NCBI GenBank assembly: GCA_963593905.1
Contig: CAVBBL010000034.1
Span: 1-21,967 of the forward strand
DNA: 21,967 bases
Reading direction: 5' to 3'
DNA from: CAG-791 sp963593905
Lineage (GTDB): Bacteria; Bacillota; Clostridia; Lachnospirales; Lachnospiraceae
Of this stretch, positions 8,087 to 15,272 are shown in pieces. Under the pieces are notes generated by a model. The model ran no database searches. It worked only from the letters and a program-made list of their open reading frames with translations, and was not told the origin of the DNA. A program made the translations under genes and the position numbers. Positions within the stretch are counted from its first letter, which is position 1, and each line of letters opens with the position of its first letter.

Positions 8087-9193
8087 TTAATCTACGTTAA
8101 CGAAATTAATAGGCAGGATCAGGTAAATATAATCCTCTGCATTATTTCTGATAAAGCATGGTGCCTTTGCATTTACAAAATACATGTCGATTTCTTCGTC
8201 CTCAATGGCACGAAGAGCATCAATGACAAATTTAGGGTTAAAGCCAATCATCAGATCCTTGCCGGATTTGTTGATCTCGATGACTTCATCCATGCTGCCG
8301 ATTGCCGTATTGATCTTTAATTCCATGTTACCGTCGGTAATGGAAATGATGATAGGTTTTTTGTCGCCTTCCTTTACGAAAAGGGTAGCACGATCTATAC
8401 AGCTGAGAATTTCCTGACGGTTTACCGTCATTTTGGTTTCGTAATCACTGGACAGCATCTGATCGATGCGGAAGTATTCACCCTCGATCAACCTGGAAAC
8501 CACCAATGTGTCGTCGAATTCAAACATGACATGCTTTTCACTGAAGAAAATACTTACATTTTTTTCCATGTCACCGGTGAGGATCTTGCTGATATCGGAC
8601 AGTGTCTTACCGGGAATAATGACCTTGCGGTTGTTGTAAGAACCGTTCAGCTCTACCTTGCGGATGGAAATACGATGACCGTCCAGTGAAACCATTTTGA
8701 GAATACCGTCTTTGATTTCCAGCAGTTCGCCGGTCATCATTTTATTGCTCTCATTGGTGGAAATGGAAAAAATAGTCTTGTTGATCAGTTCTCTTAATGT
8801 GTACTGGGAGATATTGATGCCGTCTATTTTATCAATTTCGGGAAGGTAGCAGAAGTCACTGCCGTTTTTGCCAAGGATGTGGAATTTGGCATTCTCACAT
8901 ACAATGGAGACTTTTTCTCCGCTGGTGGTGATGGATACATCATTATCGGGAAGCTTACGGATAATGGCAGAAAAGATAGCGGCGTCAACAGCAATGATAC
9001 CCCGTTCCAGAATCTCACCGCCGACGGTGGTCTCGATACCAAGCTCCATGTCATTGGCGATGAGTTTGATCTGATCACCGGAAGCATCTATTAAGATGCA
9101 CTGGAGGATGGACATGGTGGTCTTGCCGGGAACGGCCTTGGATACAATCTGCACGCCGTTGATAAGCGTGTTTCTGGAAATTCGAATCTTCAT
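8087..9193 (-). CDS. dnaN: DNA polymerase III beta sliding clamp
   Basis: DnaN forms the dimeric ring that tethers the replicative polymerase and many repair enzymes to DNA. The 368-residue product shows the three-fold repeated clamp fold: opening MKIRISRNTLINGVQIVSKAV, a middle domain with GHRISIRKVEL, and the C-terminal ILPIN strand near the partner-binding cleft. The start has AAGGGAG about ten bases upstream. It follows dnaA after a 279-bp gap containing its own predicted promoter (9298-9326) and DnaA-box-like sites. The gap to rlbA is under 60 bp, so dnaN probably leads a dnaN-rlbA-recF-gyrBA unit. Confidence 0.97.
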   Translation of the reverse strand: MKIRISRNTLINGVQIVSKAVPGKTTMSILQCILIDASGDQIKLIANDMELGIETTVGGEILERGIIAVDAAIFSAIIRKLPDNDVSITTSGEKVSIVCENAKFHILGKNGSDFCYLPEIDKIDGINISQYTLRELINKTIFSISTNESNKMMTGELLEIKDGILKMVSLDGHRISIRKVELNGSYNNRKVIIPGKTLSDISKILTGDMEKNVSIFFSEKHVMFEFDDTLVVSRLIEGEYFRIDQMLSSDYETKMTVNRQEILSCIDRATLFVKEGDKKPIIISITDGNMELKINTAIGSMDEVIEINKSGKDLMIGFNPKFVIDALRAIEDEEIDMYFVNAKAPCFIRNNAEDYIYLILPINFVNVD

Positions 9194-9297
9194 GAAAGCA
9201 AAACTCCCTTCTGCAGACGCGGCGGGGCGCCAAATAAAAAAAGAAAAAATCGTAGTAAATCGTAGTAATGTCGGTGCAAATGTGTAAAACTGCCTCG

Positions 9298-9326
9298 ATT
9301 ATACTATTTTTCAGGTCGAAATACAA
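9298..9326 (-). promoter_or_regulatory. Predicted dnaN promoter
   Basis: On the minus strand a perfect -10, TATAAT (9303-9298), is preceded at 17 bases by TTGTAT (9326-9321), a weak -35. It would give a leader of about 100 bases before dnaN. The call rests mainly on the -10 and its position. Confidence 0.55.
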
Positions 9327-9441
9327 ATTTCAGCTGTGCAAAAAGCCTCGTAAACGGTGTGAAAAACCATCGAGTTATCAACTATATCGTCTGAAAACCC
9401 AAAATCGCTCTACGGGGCAAATAAAGCAGGGGAAAATTCAT

Positions 9442-9468
9442 TGTGAATAAAAGGGGGAGTTATCCACC
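9442..9468. promoter_or_regulatory. DnaA-box-like pair between dnaA and dnaN
   Basis: TTATTCACA (9450-9442, minus strand) and TTATCCACC (9460-9468, plus strand) each differ from the TTATCCACA consensus at one base and point away from each other. In Bacillus-type bipartite origins a second box cluster lies between dnaA and dnaN, and this matches that position. A weaker match, TTATCAACT, lies at 9375-9383. Confidence 0.5.
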
Positions 9469-9472
9469 CAAA

Positions 9473-10843
9473 TCATGAGGGAGGATTGAGTTTTTTGACA
9501 ATGATATCCACATTGCTTTTCAGGTCATCATTCTCCAGCATGGAATCCTTGATCTTGTCATAACCATGGATGATGGTGGTGTGATCCTTTTTGCCAAGGA
9601 CTTTTCCGATTTCATTAAGAGTCAGTGCCGTATATTCTCTGCAGAGATACATGATGATCTGTCTGGGCAGAACGAATTCGGCGTTTCTCTTTTTGGAAGT
9701 GATATCGGAGACTTTTACACCGTAGTGTTCGCAGACGACAGATACGATCTTAGCGGAAGTAATAGCCTGGCTCTTGTCCGGATACACGATATCTTTCAGA
9801 GCTTCCTTAGCGGTATTTAAATTAATATCTACATTATTAAGTCGGGAGTAGGCGAAGATTTTATTAAAAGCGCCCTCCAGCTCACGGATATTGGATTTAA
9901 TATTAGAAGCAATGTACTCCAGGATTTCATCATCCAGCTGACGGTGAGTGGCGTCTGCATTGCGGCGCAGGATGGCCATTCTGGTCTCATAATCCGGCGG
10001 CTGAATATCTGCGATCAGTCCCCACTCGAAACGGGAGCGGAAGCGCTCCTCTAATGTCTCCATTTCCTTGGGAGGACGATCGGAGGAGATAATGACCTGT
10101 TTTCCCTGGGAATGCAGCTCATTAAAGGTGTGGAAAAACTCTTCCTGTGTACTTTCTTTTCCTATTATAAACTGGATATCATCGATCATCAGTACATCTA
10201 CGGTGCGGTACTTGTCCCTGAGCTTGGCCATGGAGGAGGCATTACCGCTTCGGATGGACTCAATCACCTCGTTGGTAAACTGCTCAGAAGTGACATAGAG
10301 CACCTTCATGCTGGGATTTTCTTCCAGGACGAAATAACCGATGGAATGCATCAGGTGGGTCTTGCCAAGTCCGGGTCCTCCGTAAAGGAAGAGGGGATTA
10401 TAGGCCTGTCCGGGGGATTCGGCTACCGCCAGGCAGGCGGAATGGGCGAATTTATTATTGCTGCCCACCACGAAGGTATCAAAACGATACTTGGGATTTA
10501 AGTTGGCATTCTCAAAACGGGCATTATTAGCCGGGGGATGGGGGGCAGCAGCAGGGGCAGCTTCTTCTGTATCCGCATCCTTTTCTAATATGAAGGTAAT
10601 CTCAAAAGTCTCATCCATCATTTCAGAGATGGTGACCTGAAAGAAATTCTTATACTTATTAGAAATGTAATTGAGAGCGTGGCTCTGGTCAGAGGGAATC
10701 ACGATGGTGACGAGGCTCCCGCGGACATTCTTAAGCTGCAGGGGCTTCACCCATGTGTCATAGGAGATGTTGGACAGTTCATACTCGTCCCGGATATGTT
10801 CTTTGATCTTTGTCCAGTTCTCTCTGATAAGTTCTTCGTGCAT
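9473..10843 (-). CDS. dnaA: Chromosomal replication initiator DnaA
   Basis: DnaA binds boxes at the origin, oligomerises with ATP and opens the duplex. The 456-residue product has domain I (residues 1 to about 85), a short Ala/Pro-rich linker, the AAA+ domain with Walker A GGPGLGKTH (about 155) and Walker B MIDDIQF (about 218), and domain IV with the box-recognition signature KKDHTTIIHGYDKI (about 415-430). The ATG at 10843 has GGAG about ten bases upstream. The gene points away from the origin and has a predicted promoter and a structured leader with an internal DnaA box, consistent with autoregulation. Confidence 0.98.
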   Translation of the reverse strand: MHEELIRENWTKIKEHIRDEYELSNISYDTWVKPLQLKNVRGSLVTIVIPSDQSHALNYISNKYKNFFQVTISEMMDETFEITFILEKDADTEEAAPAAAPHPPANNARFENANLNPKYRFDTFVVGSNNKFAHSACLAVAESPGQAYNPLFLYGGPGLGKTHLMHSIGYFVLEENPSMKVLYVTSEQFTNEVIESIRSGNASSMAKLRDKYRTVDVLMIDDIQFIIGKESTQEEFFHTFNELHSQGKQVIISSDRPPKEMETLEERFRSRFEWGLIADIQPPDYETRMAILRRNADATHRQLDDEILEYIASNIKSNIRELEGAFNKIFAYSRLNNVDINLNTAKEALKDIVYPDKSQAITSAKIVSVVCEHYGVKVSDITSKKRNAEFVLPRQIIMYLCREYTALTLNEIGKVLGKKDHTTIIHGYDKIKDSMLENDDLKSNVDIIVKKLNPPS

Positions 10844-10861
10844 AAGTAGAAATCTCCATTC

Positions 10862-10905
10862 TGCAGACCGTCAATGTCTGCAATGATCATATTCCCCTGA
10901 CAGGG
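10862..10905 (-). promoter_or_regulatory. Hairpins next to the dnaA ribosome binding site
   Basis: A perfect 7-bp stem (TGCAGAC 10862-10868 with GTCTGCA 10876-10882) lies just upstream of the dnaA GGAG. A second dyad, CCCTG-A-CAGGG, lies at 10895-10905. Both would be in the dnaA mRNA leader and could influence translation; that role is inference. Confidence 0.4.
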
Positions 10906-10909
10906 ATGA

Positions 10910-10943
10910 AAAGAGGACGCGGCAGAAAAACTACGTCCTCTTT
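10910..10943 (-). promoter_or_regulatory. Candidate attenuator hairpin in the dnaA leader
   Basis: Perfect 10-bp arms (10910-10919 and 10934-10943) end, on the minus strand, in a short run of four T residues. This resembles a weak intrinsic terminator inside the dnaA leader. It directly abuts a perfect DnaA box (10943-10951), so DnaA binding and leader structure are placed side by side. Confidence 0.45.
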
Positions 10944-11019
10944 GTGGATAACTTATTCAAAAAGGCGAAAATAAAGCCTTCGTAAGCTGGTGGATGCTGT
11001 GATTTGTGGACTGAACACT

Positions 11020-11048
11020 ATCATATAATAAAAAAAAAGAAAGTTCAA
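11020..11048 (-). promoter_or_regulatory. Predicted dnaA promoter
   Basis: On the minus strand TTGAAC (11048-11043) and TATGAT (11025-11020) are separated by exactly 17 bases. This is a good housekeeping-sigma match. Transcription would begin near 11013, leaving a leader of about 170 bases. A perfect DnaA box at 11056-11064 sits directly upstream of the -35, a natural place for autorepression. Confidence 0.7.
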
Positions 11049-11282
11049 ACCGGGGTTATCCACATTTTTTTGGGGATGAGGAGGTGGATAATGGAAAAAT
11101 AAGGAAAAAATAAAAAACAGTGTGGAAATAATTATAAACGAAATAAACAGGCATTTTTACAGCATTTTTGACTTCTGGAATGTGGAAAATGTGAAAAAAA
11201 AAAGGGTTATCCACACTTTATACACATTGTGTGGATAGCTTTTAAAAGTTATCCACATAGGTGGAAAAGTAAAAAATCCGCA

Positions 11283-11318
11283 AGATATGGGAGAAAAAAA
11301 TTTTCATTTTCTATATCT
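11283..11318. repeat. AT-rich bulged inverted repeat at the origin edge
   Basis: AGATAT (11283-11288) plus AGAAAA (11292-11297) pair with TTTTCTATATCT (11307-11318), with a 3-base bulge. It lies between the last DnaA boxes and the rpmH promoter. It may be part of the unwinding region or a protein site. Confidence 0.4.
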
Positions 11319-11379
11319 AGAAGTTGTTATCATACAATGGCAAAAGTGGGAAAAATGGCGTATTTATAAGGAATTCTAC

Positions 11380-11408
11380 TTGACTGACGTGCAGCTTTTA
11401 TATATAAT
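11380..11408 (+). promoter_or_regulatory. Predicted rpmH promoter
   Basis: TTGACT (11380-11385) and TATAAT (11403-11408) are 17 bases apart, the strongest housekeeping promoter in the window. Transcription would start near 11415, where a hairpin (11415-11421 with 11430-11436) would form at the 5' end of the mRNA. The leader is about 125 bases and contains a tandem 10-mer (11440-11459). Confidence 0.85.
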
Positions 11409-11538
11409 GAGAGAGCTGTTTACCACACAAAACAGCATGTTCTGTGAAATTCTGTGAAATGGAAAGAGAAACGTGATCTTTCCTTCTCAGATCTGATCGG
11501 GAAAGAAAACGTTGTAAAGTATAAGGAGGTATATCGCA

Positions 11539-11676
11539 ATGGCAAAGATGACATATCAGCCGAAGAAGAGACAGCGCTCTAAGGTACACGGCTTCAGAGC
11601 AAGAATGAGCACTCCCGGAGGAAGAAAAGTTTTAGCTGCAAGAAGAGCTAAAGGCAGAAAGAAATTAACCGCTTAG
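11539..11676 (+). CDS. rpmH: Ribosomal protein bL34
   Basis: This is a 45-residue, highly basic large-subunit ribosomal protein. It starts MAKMTYQPKKRQRSKVHGF and ends AKGRKKLTA, the classic L34 pattern with HGFRARM and GRKVLAARRAKGR. The ATG at 11539 has GGAGG nine bases upstream; the internal ATG at 11548 is too far away. It is the first gene of the right arm, has its own strong promoter and is followed at once by a terminator that starts within its stop codon. Confidence 0.98.
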   Translation: MAKMTYQPKKRQRSKVHGFRARMSTPGGRKVLAARRAKGRKKLTA

Positions 11677-11701
11677 GCCGCAGTAATGTGGCCTTTTTTT
11701 T
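11675..11701 (+). terminator. Intrinsic terminator between rpmH and rnpA
   Basis: A stem of seven pairs (GGCC plus GCA, with one G-U) closes a GUAA tetraloop of the stable GNRA type and is followed by eight T residues (11694-11701). It begins inside the rpmH stop codon and ends three bases before the rnpA ATG. It should make abundant short rpmH mRNA while letting a minority read through into rnpA. Confidence 0.85.
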
Positions 11702-11704
11702 ACT

Positions 11705-12037
11705 ATGGAATCACTGAAGAAGAACGAAGATTTTAAAAAATGCTATCGAGAGGGCAAATCCTTTGCCAACAGATATCTGGTTCTGTACGTGTGTGGAAAT
11801 GAACTGGGTTATAACAGAGTAGGTATTTCTGTCAGTAAAAAAGTAGGAAACAGTGTCGTAAGACATCGGGTCAAGAGACTCGTAAAAGAAAGTTACAGAC
11901 TGCATGAAGACATGTTCAATAGTAGTTTGGATGTGGTAGTCATCGGGAGAGTATCTGCAGCGCAGGCCTCCTACCATGAGATTGAGAGAGCACTCTTGCA
12001 CCTTACCAAACAGGCGAAGCTTCATCGCAACGGATGA
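11705..12037 (+). CDS. rnpA: RNase P protein component
   Basis: RnpA binds the catalytic RNase P RNA and helps it bind precursor tRNA. The 110-residue basic protein has the family motif KKVGNSVVRHRVKRLVKE (residues 45-62), a close variant of the RNR motif, and the N-terminal SLKKNEDFKKCYREGKSFANRYLVLY segment typical of the fold (residues 3-28). The start is forced: the frame is closed by a stop 21 bases upstream and has no other start codon. No Shine-Dalgarno sequence is visible, because the bases before the ATG are the terminator T-run. Expression therefore depends on read-through and on unusual or coupled initiation. The stop overlaps the yidD start by four bases. Confidence 0.96.
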   Translation: MESLKKNEDFKKCYREGKSFANRYLVLYVCGNELGYNRVGISVSKKVGNSVVRHRVKRLVKESYRLHEDMFNSSLDVVVIGRVSAAQASYHEIERALLHLTKQAKLHRNG

Positions 12038-12300
12038 TTCATCATCCCTTTAAAATGGCAAAAAAACTGTTAATCGCATTGATTAAGTTCTATAGAAAAT
12101 ATCTTTCCCCCTTGAAAAGCACACGGTGTCCTTATCACCCGACTTGCTCGGAGTACGGTTTGGAGGCTGTGGAAAAGTACGGCGCTTTGAAAGGAGGATT
12201 GCTTGCGTTATGGAGAATTTTGCGCTGCAATCCTTTTTCCCATGGAGGATATGATCCGGTCCCAGATGAGCTTAACTTTCGAAGGAGGAGGAAGTCTTGA
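12034..12300 (+). CDS. yidD: Membrane protein insertion efficiency factor YidD
   Basis: YidD is a small amphipathic protein at the inner face of the membrane that aids YidC-dependent insertion. The 88-residue product shows the family core: IKFYRKYLSPLK, then CPYHPTCSEYGLEAVEKYGALKG and a late LRCNPFSHGGYDPVP. The ATG at 12034 overlaps the rnpA stop (ATGA). An in-frame ATG at 12055 (MAKKLLIAL) resembles the start of relatives, but neither has a good ribosome binding site. I keep the overlapping start because coupling explains it. The stop overlaps the yidC TTG start. Confidence 0.94.
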   Translation: MIHHPFKMAKKLLIALIKFYRKYLSPLKSTRCPYHPTCSEYGLEAVEKYGALKGGLLALWRILRCNPFSHGGYDPVPDELNFRRRRKS

Positions 12301-13607
12301 ATTTTTCTTTACTGACCAAGTCCAGCACCTTTATCATCGGCCCCATTGCTTCCCTTCTGGGCTATCTGATGAACGGTATTTTCTGGATATTGAATAAAAT
12401 AGGTATTCCGAACACCGGTCTGGCAATCATTATTTTCACCATTGTGATCTATACGGCTTTGCTGCCCCTGACAGTCAAGCAGCAGAAATTTGCAAAGCTG
12501 CAGAATAAAATGACTCCTGAGATCAATAAGATCCGGGAAAAATACAAGGGACGCAATGACAATGAGTCCATGATGAAGATGAATGAGGAGACCCAGGCTG
12601 TCTATAAAAGATACGGCGTTTCCGCAACAGGCAGCTGCGTACAGCTTTTGATTCAGATGCCGATTCTGTTCGCCCTGTATCGTGTTATCTACAATATTCC
12701 TGCCTATGTTACCCAGGTAAAGGAAGCGTTTATGCCTGTGGTAGATGGTCTGATGAATACAGACGGTGCTCTGAGCTATATGCAGAATCTGTCTGTAGCC
12801 AAGCAGTTTTCCAGCCAGTTCACCAATGAGAACTTTACCGGCGGTGTCACCAGTTATGTGCAAAATACCCTGGTAGATGTACTGAATAAATTTTCCACGG
12901 CAGACTGGGCAAATCTTTCTGATAATTTTTCCTCTATTTCCGGACAGATCGACGGAGCACTTGCTAAAATTCAGTCCTATAACAACTTCCTTGGCCTGAA
13001 TATCGGTGATTCTCCTTCCTATCTGGTAATGACAGGATGGAATAACAAGCAGTACCTTGTCATCCTGTCAGCATTGATTATTCCGGTACTTTCCGCAGCT
13101 ACCCAGTGGATTAATGTAAAGCTGATGCCTCAGGCAGCAACCCAGAACGGTCAGGATGAAAACAGTGCCATGGTCAATTCCATGAAGACCATGAACATGA
13201 TGATGCCGTTAATGTCTGCATTTTTCTGTTTCACCCTTCCTTCCGGTATGGGTCTGTACTGGATTGCCGGTTCTGTGATCCGTTCTATCCAGCAGATTTT
13301 CGTCAATAAGCACATCGATAAGATGGATATTGACGCCATGATCAAGAAGAACGAAGAAAAATACAAGGAACAGCTCGCTAAGAACGCCGGAAAGCAGACA
13401 GTATCTCAGCGCATGATGTCGGAGTATTCCAATATGAATACAAAGAAGATCGTCACAGAGAGAGCTTCTGTTCATCAGGCCAGTGGAGAAAATCAGAAAA
13501 AACTGGAAGAATCCGAGCAGATTTACAGCCAGAAAAAGTACAAAAAGGGGAGTCTGGCTGCCAAGGCCAATATGGTAAAGGATTATAACGAGAGCAGCAG
13601 AAACTAA
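12297..13607 (+). CDS. yidC: Membrane protein insertase YidC/Oxa1
   Basis: YidC inserts and folds membrane proteins, alone or with Sec. The 436-residue product uses a TTG start (12297) with a strong GAAGGAGGAGG just upstream; the TTG overlaps the yidD stop. Hydrophobic segments include residues 12-32, 40-59 (GLAIIIFTIVIYTALLPL), about 120-135, a C-terminal LVILSALIIPVLSAATQW and MMMPLMSAFFCFTLPSGMGL. The cytoplasmic loop (QNKMTPEINKIREKYKG) and the GSCVQLLIQMPILFALYRVI segment are typical. There is a long extracytoplasmic region between them and a Lys-rich C-terminal tail. At the place of the groove arginine of Bacillus SpoIIIJ, the sequence has Tyr52. It is not a lipoprotein form, as no lipobox is present. 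Confidence 0.95.
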   Translation: MNFSLLTKSSTFIIGPIASLLGYLMNGIFWILNKIGIPNTGLAIIIFTIVIYTALLPLTVKQQKFAKLQNKMTPEINKIREKYKGRNDNESMMKMNEETQAVYKRYGVSATGSCVQLLIQMPILFALYRVIYNIPAYVTQVKEAFMPVVDGLMNTDGALSYMQNLSVAKQFSSQFTNENFTGGVTSYVQNTLVDVLNKFSTADWANLSDNFSSISGQIDGALAKIQSYNNFLGLNIGDSPSYLVMTGWNNKQYLVILSALIIPVLSAATQWINVKLMPQAATQNGQDENSAMVNSMKTMNMMMPLMSAFFCFTLPSGMGLYWIAGSVIRSIQQIFVNKHIDKMDIDAMIKKNEEKYKEQLAKNAGKQTVSQRMMSEYSNMNTKKIVTERASVHQASGENQKKLEESEQIYSQKKYKKGSLAAKANMVKDYNESSRN

Positions 13608-13622
13608 TTGTATGACAGCAGG

Positions 13623-13658
13623 ATCGAAAGGTTCAAACTTCGATGAGAGCTTGCTCTC
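13623..13658 (+). other. Two small stem-loops in the yidC-khpB gap
   Basis: ATCGAA (13623-13628) pairs with TTCGAT (13639-13644). Directly after it, GAGAGC (13645-13650) pairs with GCTCTC (13653-13658). There is no T-tract, so this is not a terminator. It may be an mRNA processing or stability structure before khpB. Confidence 0.35.
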
Positions 13659-13703
13659 GTGAGAGGGAACCCGACATCATTGTATATGGGAGTGGTAGAA
13701 GGT

Positions 13704-14816
13704 ATGTCACAGGAATATATAGAAGTAACAGAAAAAACAGTGGATGACGCGATTACCACGGCATGCCAGAAGCTGTCTGTTACCAGCGACAGGCTGGATT
13801 ATGTAGTAATCAGCCACGGCAGCTCCGGATTTCTGGGATTTGGCGGAAAGCCGGCCGTTATTAAGGCCAGAGTGAAGGAAGCGGCTGAGGCGACACAGGC
13901 AATACTGGATGAAGTGCTTGGGAAGGTAAATCAGAAGGCAGAGCAGTCTGCACAGGATGCTAAGAGCGAAGAAAAGAAGAGTGAGTCTGCTAAAGAACAG
14001 GAAGTGAAACCGCAGCATAAGGAAGAGCAGGCGGTATCTCGGAGACAGGAAAAGACTGAAAAGAAGTCGGAAAAAAGTGAAGTAAAGGCTGCAGAAAAGG
14101 CAACAGAGAAATCTGCGGCTCAGAAGAGTGACAGTAATCACAGAGGTACTCGCTCGGAGCGGGATATTCGCACCGGACATGGAGAGAGGGAAATCCACAC
14201 AGGAGATGTGATGTGGCTGTCCGACGATTCTCAGGAGAAGAGAGAAGCCGGAAAGGAATCCTTCAGACAGGGACGAGGCCGTGGAAACAGCGGAGAAAGA
14301 AATCGTGGAAACGGTATTTCTAAGGTTGCACCGGAGAAGCAGCTTTCTGATGAGAAAATCGCAGAGATTAAAAAGAAGGCGGAGGATTTCCTGACAGAGG
14401 TATTCCATGCAATGAATATGGAAGTCACTATTTCCGCTGAATTTGTAAAAGAGCTGAACGTTCTGAACATTGATATGAATGGGGATGATATGGGTATCCT
14501 CATCGGCAAGAGAGGTCAGACGCTGGATTCTCTGCAGTATCTGGTATCTTTGGTAGTTAACAAGGGAACCGATGGTTACATTCATGTCAAGGCAGACACG
14601 GAAAATTATCGTGAGAGAAGAAAGAAAACTCTGGAAAACCTGGCAAAGAACATCGCCTACAAGGTAAAGCGGACCAAGCAGCCGGTGAAGTTAGAGCCGA
14701 TGAATCCTTATGAGAGAAGAATCATCCACTCCGCACTGCAGGGTGATAAGTATGTCACCACCTACAGCGAGGGAGAGGAACCTTTCCGTCATGTGATTGT
14801 AGCTTTAAAGAAGTGA
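13704..14816 (+). CDS. khpB: RNA-binding protein KhpB (Jag)
   Basis: KhpB, formerly Jag or SpoIIIJ-associated protein, is an RNA-binding protein linked to cell-wall and division control. The 370-residue product has a Jag-N domain (EYIEVTEKTVDDAITTACQK, residues 4-23), then a long Glu/Lys/Gln/Ser-rich linker to about 230, a KH domain with the GxxG loop GKRG (about 267-270) and a C-terminal R3H domain (ENYRERRKKTLENLAKN). I start at the ATG of 13704 because relatives begin near EYIEV; the frame also offers GTG 13659 and ATG 13686, and no site has an ideal ribosome binding site. It lies just after yidC, the usual partner gene, and its end is followed by a strong terminator. Confidence 0.93.
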   Translation: MSQEYIEVTEKTVDDAITTACQKLSVTSDRLDYVVISHGSSGFLGFGGKPAVIKARVKEAAEATQAILDEVLGKVNQKAEQSAQDAKSEEKKSESAKEQEVKPQHKEEQAVSRRQEKTEKKSEKSEVKAAEKATEKSAAQKSDSNHRGTRSERDIRTGHGEREIHTGDVMWLSDDSQEKREAGKESFRQGRGRGNSGERNRGNGISKVAPEKQLSDEKIAEIKKKAEDFLTEVFHAMNMEVTISAEFVKELNVLNIDMNGDDMGILIGKRGQTLDSLQYLVSLVVNKGTDGYIHVKADTENYRERRKKTLENLAKNIAYKVKRTKQPVKLEPMNPYERRIIHSALQGDKYVTTYSEGEEPFRHVIVALKK

Positions 14817-14985
14817 TTATCGAAGACTGGCGTCGGCGGTTACGGATTGTTTATCGGTCGGCATGAGAGAATCTCTGAGAACTCTTAGCTGTGTTTATTT
14901 GCCTGTCTAGTGCAGGTAAAGTAAAGAAGCTGTAATTTAAAGATTATAGACCAGAGAGTAAGTGAGATTATATTGTAAACATGGT

Positions 14986-15023
14986 AAAAGAGATATATCA
15001 TTTTCATGGTATATCTCTTTTTC
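14986..15023 (+). terminator. Intrinsic terminator after khpB
   Basis: The 12-bp perfect arms at 14986-14997 and 15010-15021 extend inward by four more pairs to a TTTC loop. The stem is followed by T residues, and an A-run precedes it, so it could act in both directions. It should end the rpmH-to-khpB transcript. Confidence 0.88.
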
Positions 15024-15115
15024 AAATAGGAGGAATCTAATAAAAAGGAATGGATAGATTCTTTTCTATAGGCGTAAATGGGAGAATGATGATTGGCGGA
15101 AGAGTTGCGGGGGGA

Positions 15116-15234
15116 GATTTAAAGCTGCACATATAGATTTAAGGATGCACATATAAATTTAAAGCTTCATATATAGATTTAAAGTTACACATGTAGATTA
15201 AGGTTATATATGTAGAGTTAAAGTTATATTTTTG
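15116..15234 (+). repeat. Six tandem degenerate 20-bp repeats upstream of mnmE
   Basis: Consecutive units start at 15116, 15136, 15156, 15176, 15196 (19 bp) and 15215. The consensus is about GATTTAAAGxTxCACATATA. The first four units are closest to it; the last two drift. The 20-bp period is close to two helical turns, so equivalent bases lie on one face of the DNA. The array ends about 40 bases before mnmE and could be a set of regulator sites or a promoter-associated repeat. There are no spacers, so it is not a CRISPR. Confidence 0.8.
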
Positions 15235-15272
15235 GAAAGAAAAAGCAGGTTATAAAGAAAACAGAGGTACAC

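Larger units (their letters stand above)
10844..11379. other. Chromosomal replication origin (oriC) region
   Basis: This gap between divergent dnaA and rpmH holds four perfect TTATCCACA boxes: 10951-10943 (minus), 11056-11064, 11207-11215 and 11249-11257 (plus). Boxes with one mismatch lie at 11091-11083 (TTATCCACC), 11189-11181 (TTTTCCACA) and 11238-11230 (CTATCCACA), all minus strand. AT-rich tracts suited to unwinding lie at about 11026-11045 and 11090-11170. A long AT-rich hairpin lies at 11283-11318. Genes on both sides transcribe outward. The exact unwinding site and DnaA-trio motifs are not assigned. Confidence 0.9.
14817..15272. other. Intergenic region between khpB and mnmE
   Basis: No gene or RNA gene is recognised in this 456-bp gap. 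From left to right it holds about 170 bases with only weak hairpins, the khpB terminator (14986-15023), about 90 bases of featureless sequence, then six degenerate 20-bp repeats (15116-15234) ending 40 bases before mnmE. I found no convincing -35/-10 pair for mnmE. Confidence 0.6.

Noticed and set aside
13707..14585. 292-codon minus-strand frame opposite khpB
   Set aside because: It mirrors the Lys/Glu-rich linker of khpB, giving artificial Leu/Ser/Phe-rich sequence. The plus strand carries clear Jag-N, KH and R3H domains.
14817..14985. Possible small RNA gene after khpB
   Set aside because: Only weak local hairpins, no promoter pair and no similarity to an RNA family that I can recognise. 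More likely the 3' untranslated region before the terminator.
15116..15234. CRISPR array
   Set aside because: The 20-bp units abut directly with no unique spacers, and no cas genes are present. The same applies to the 13-bp array at 18732-18887.
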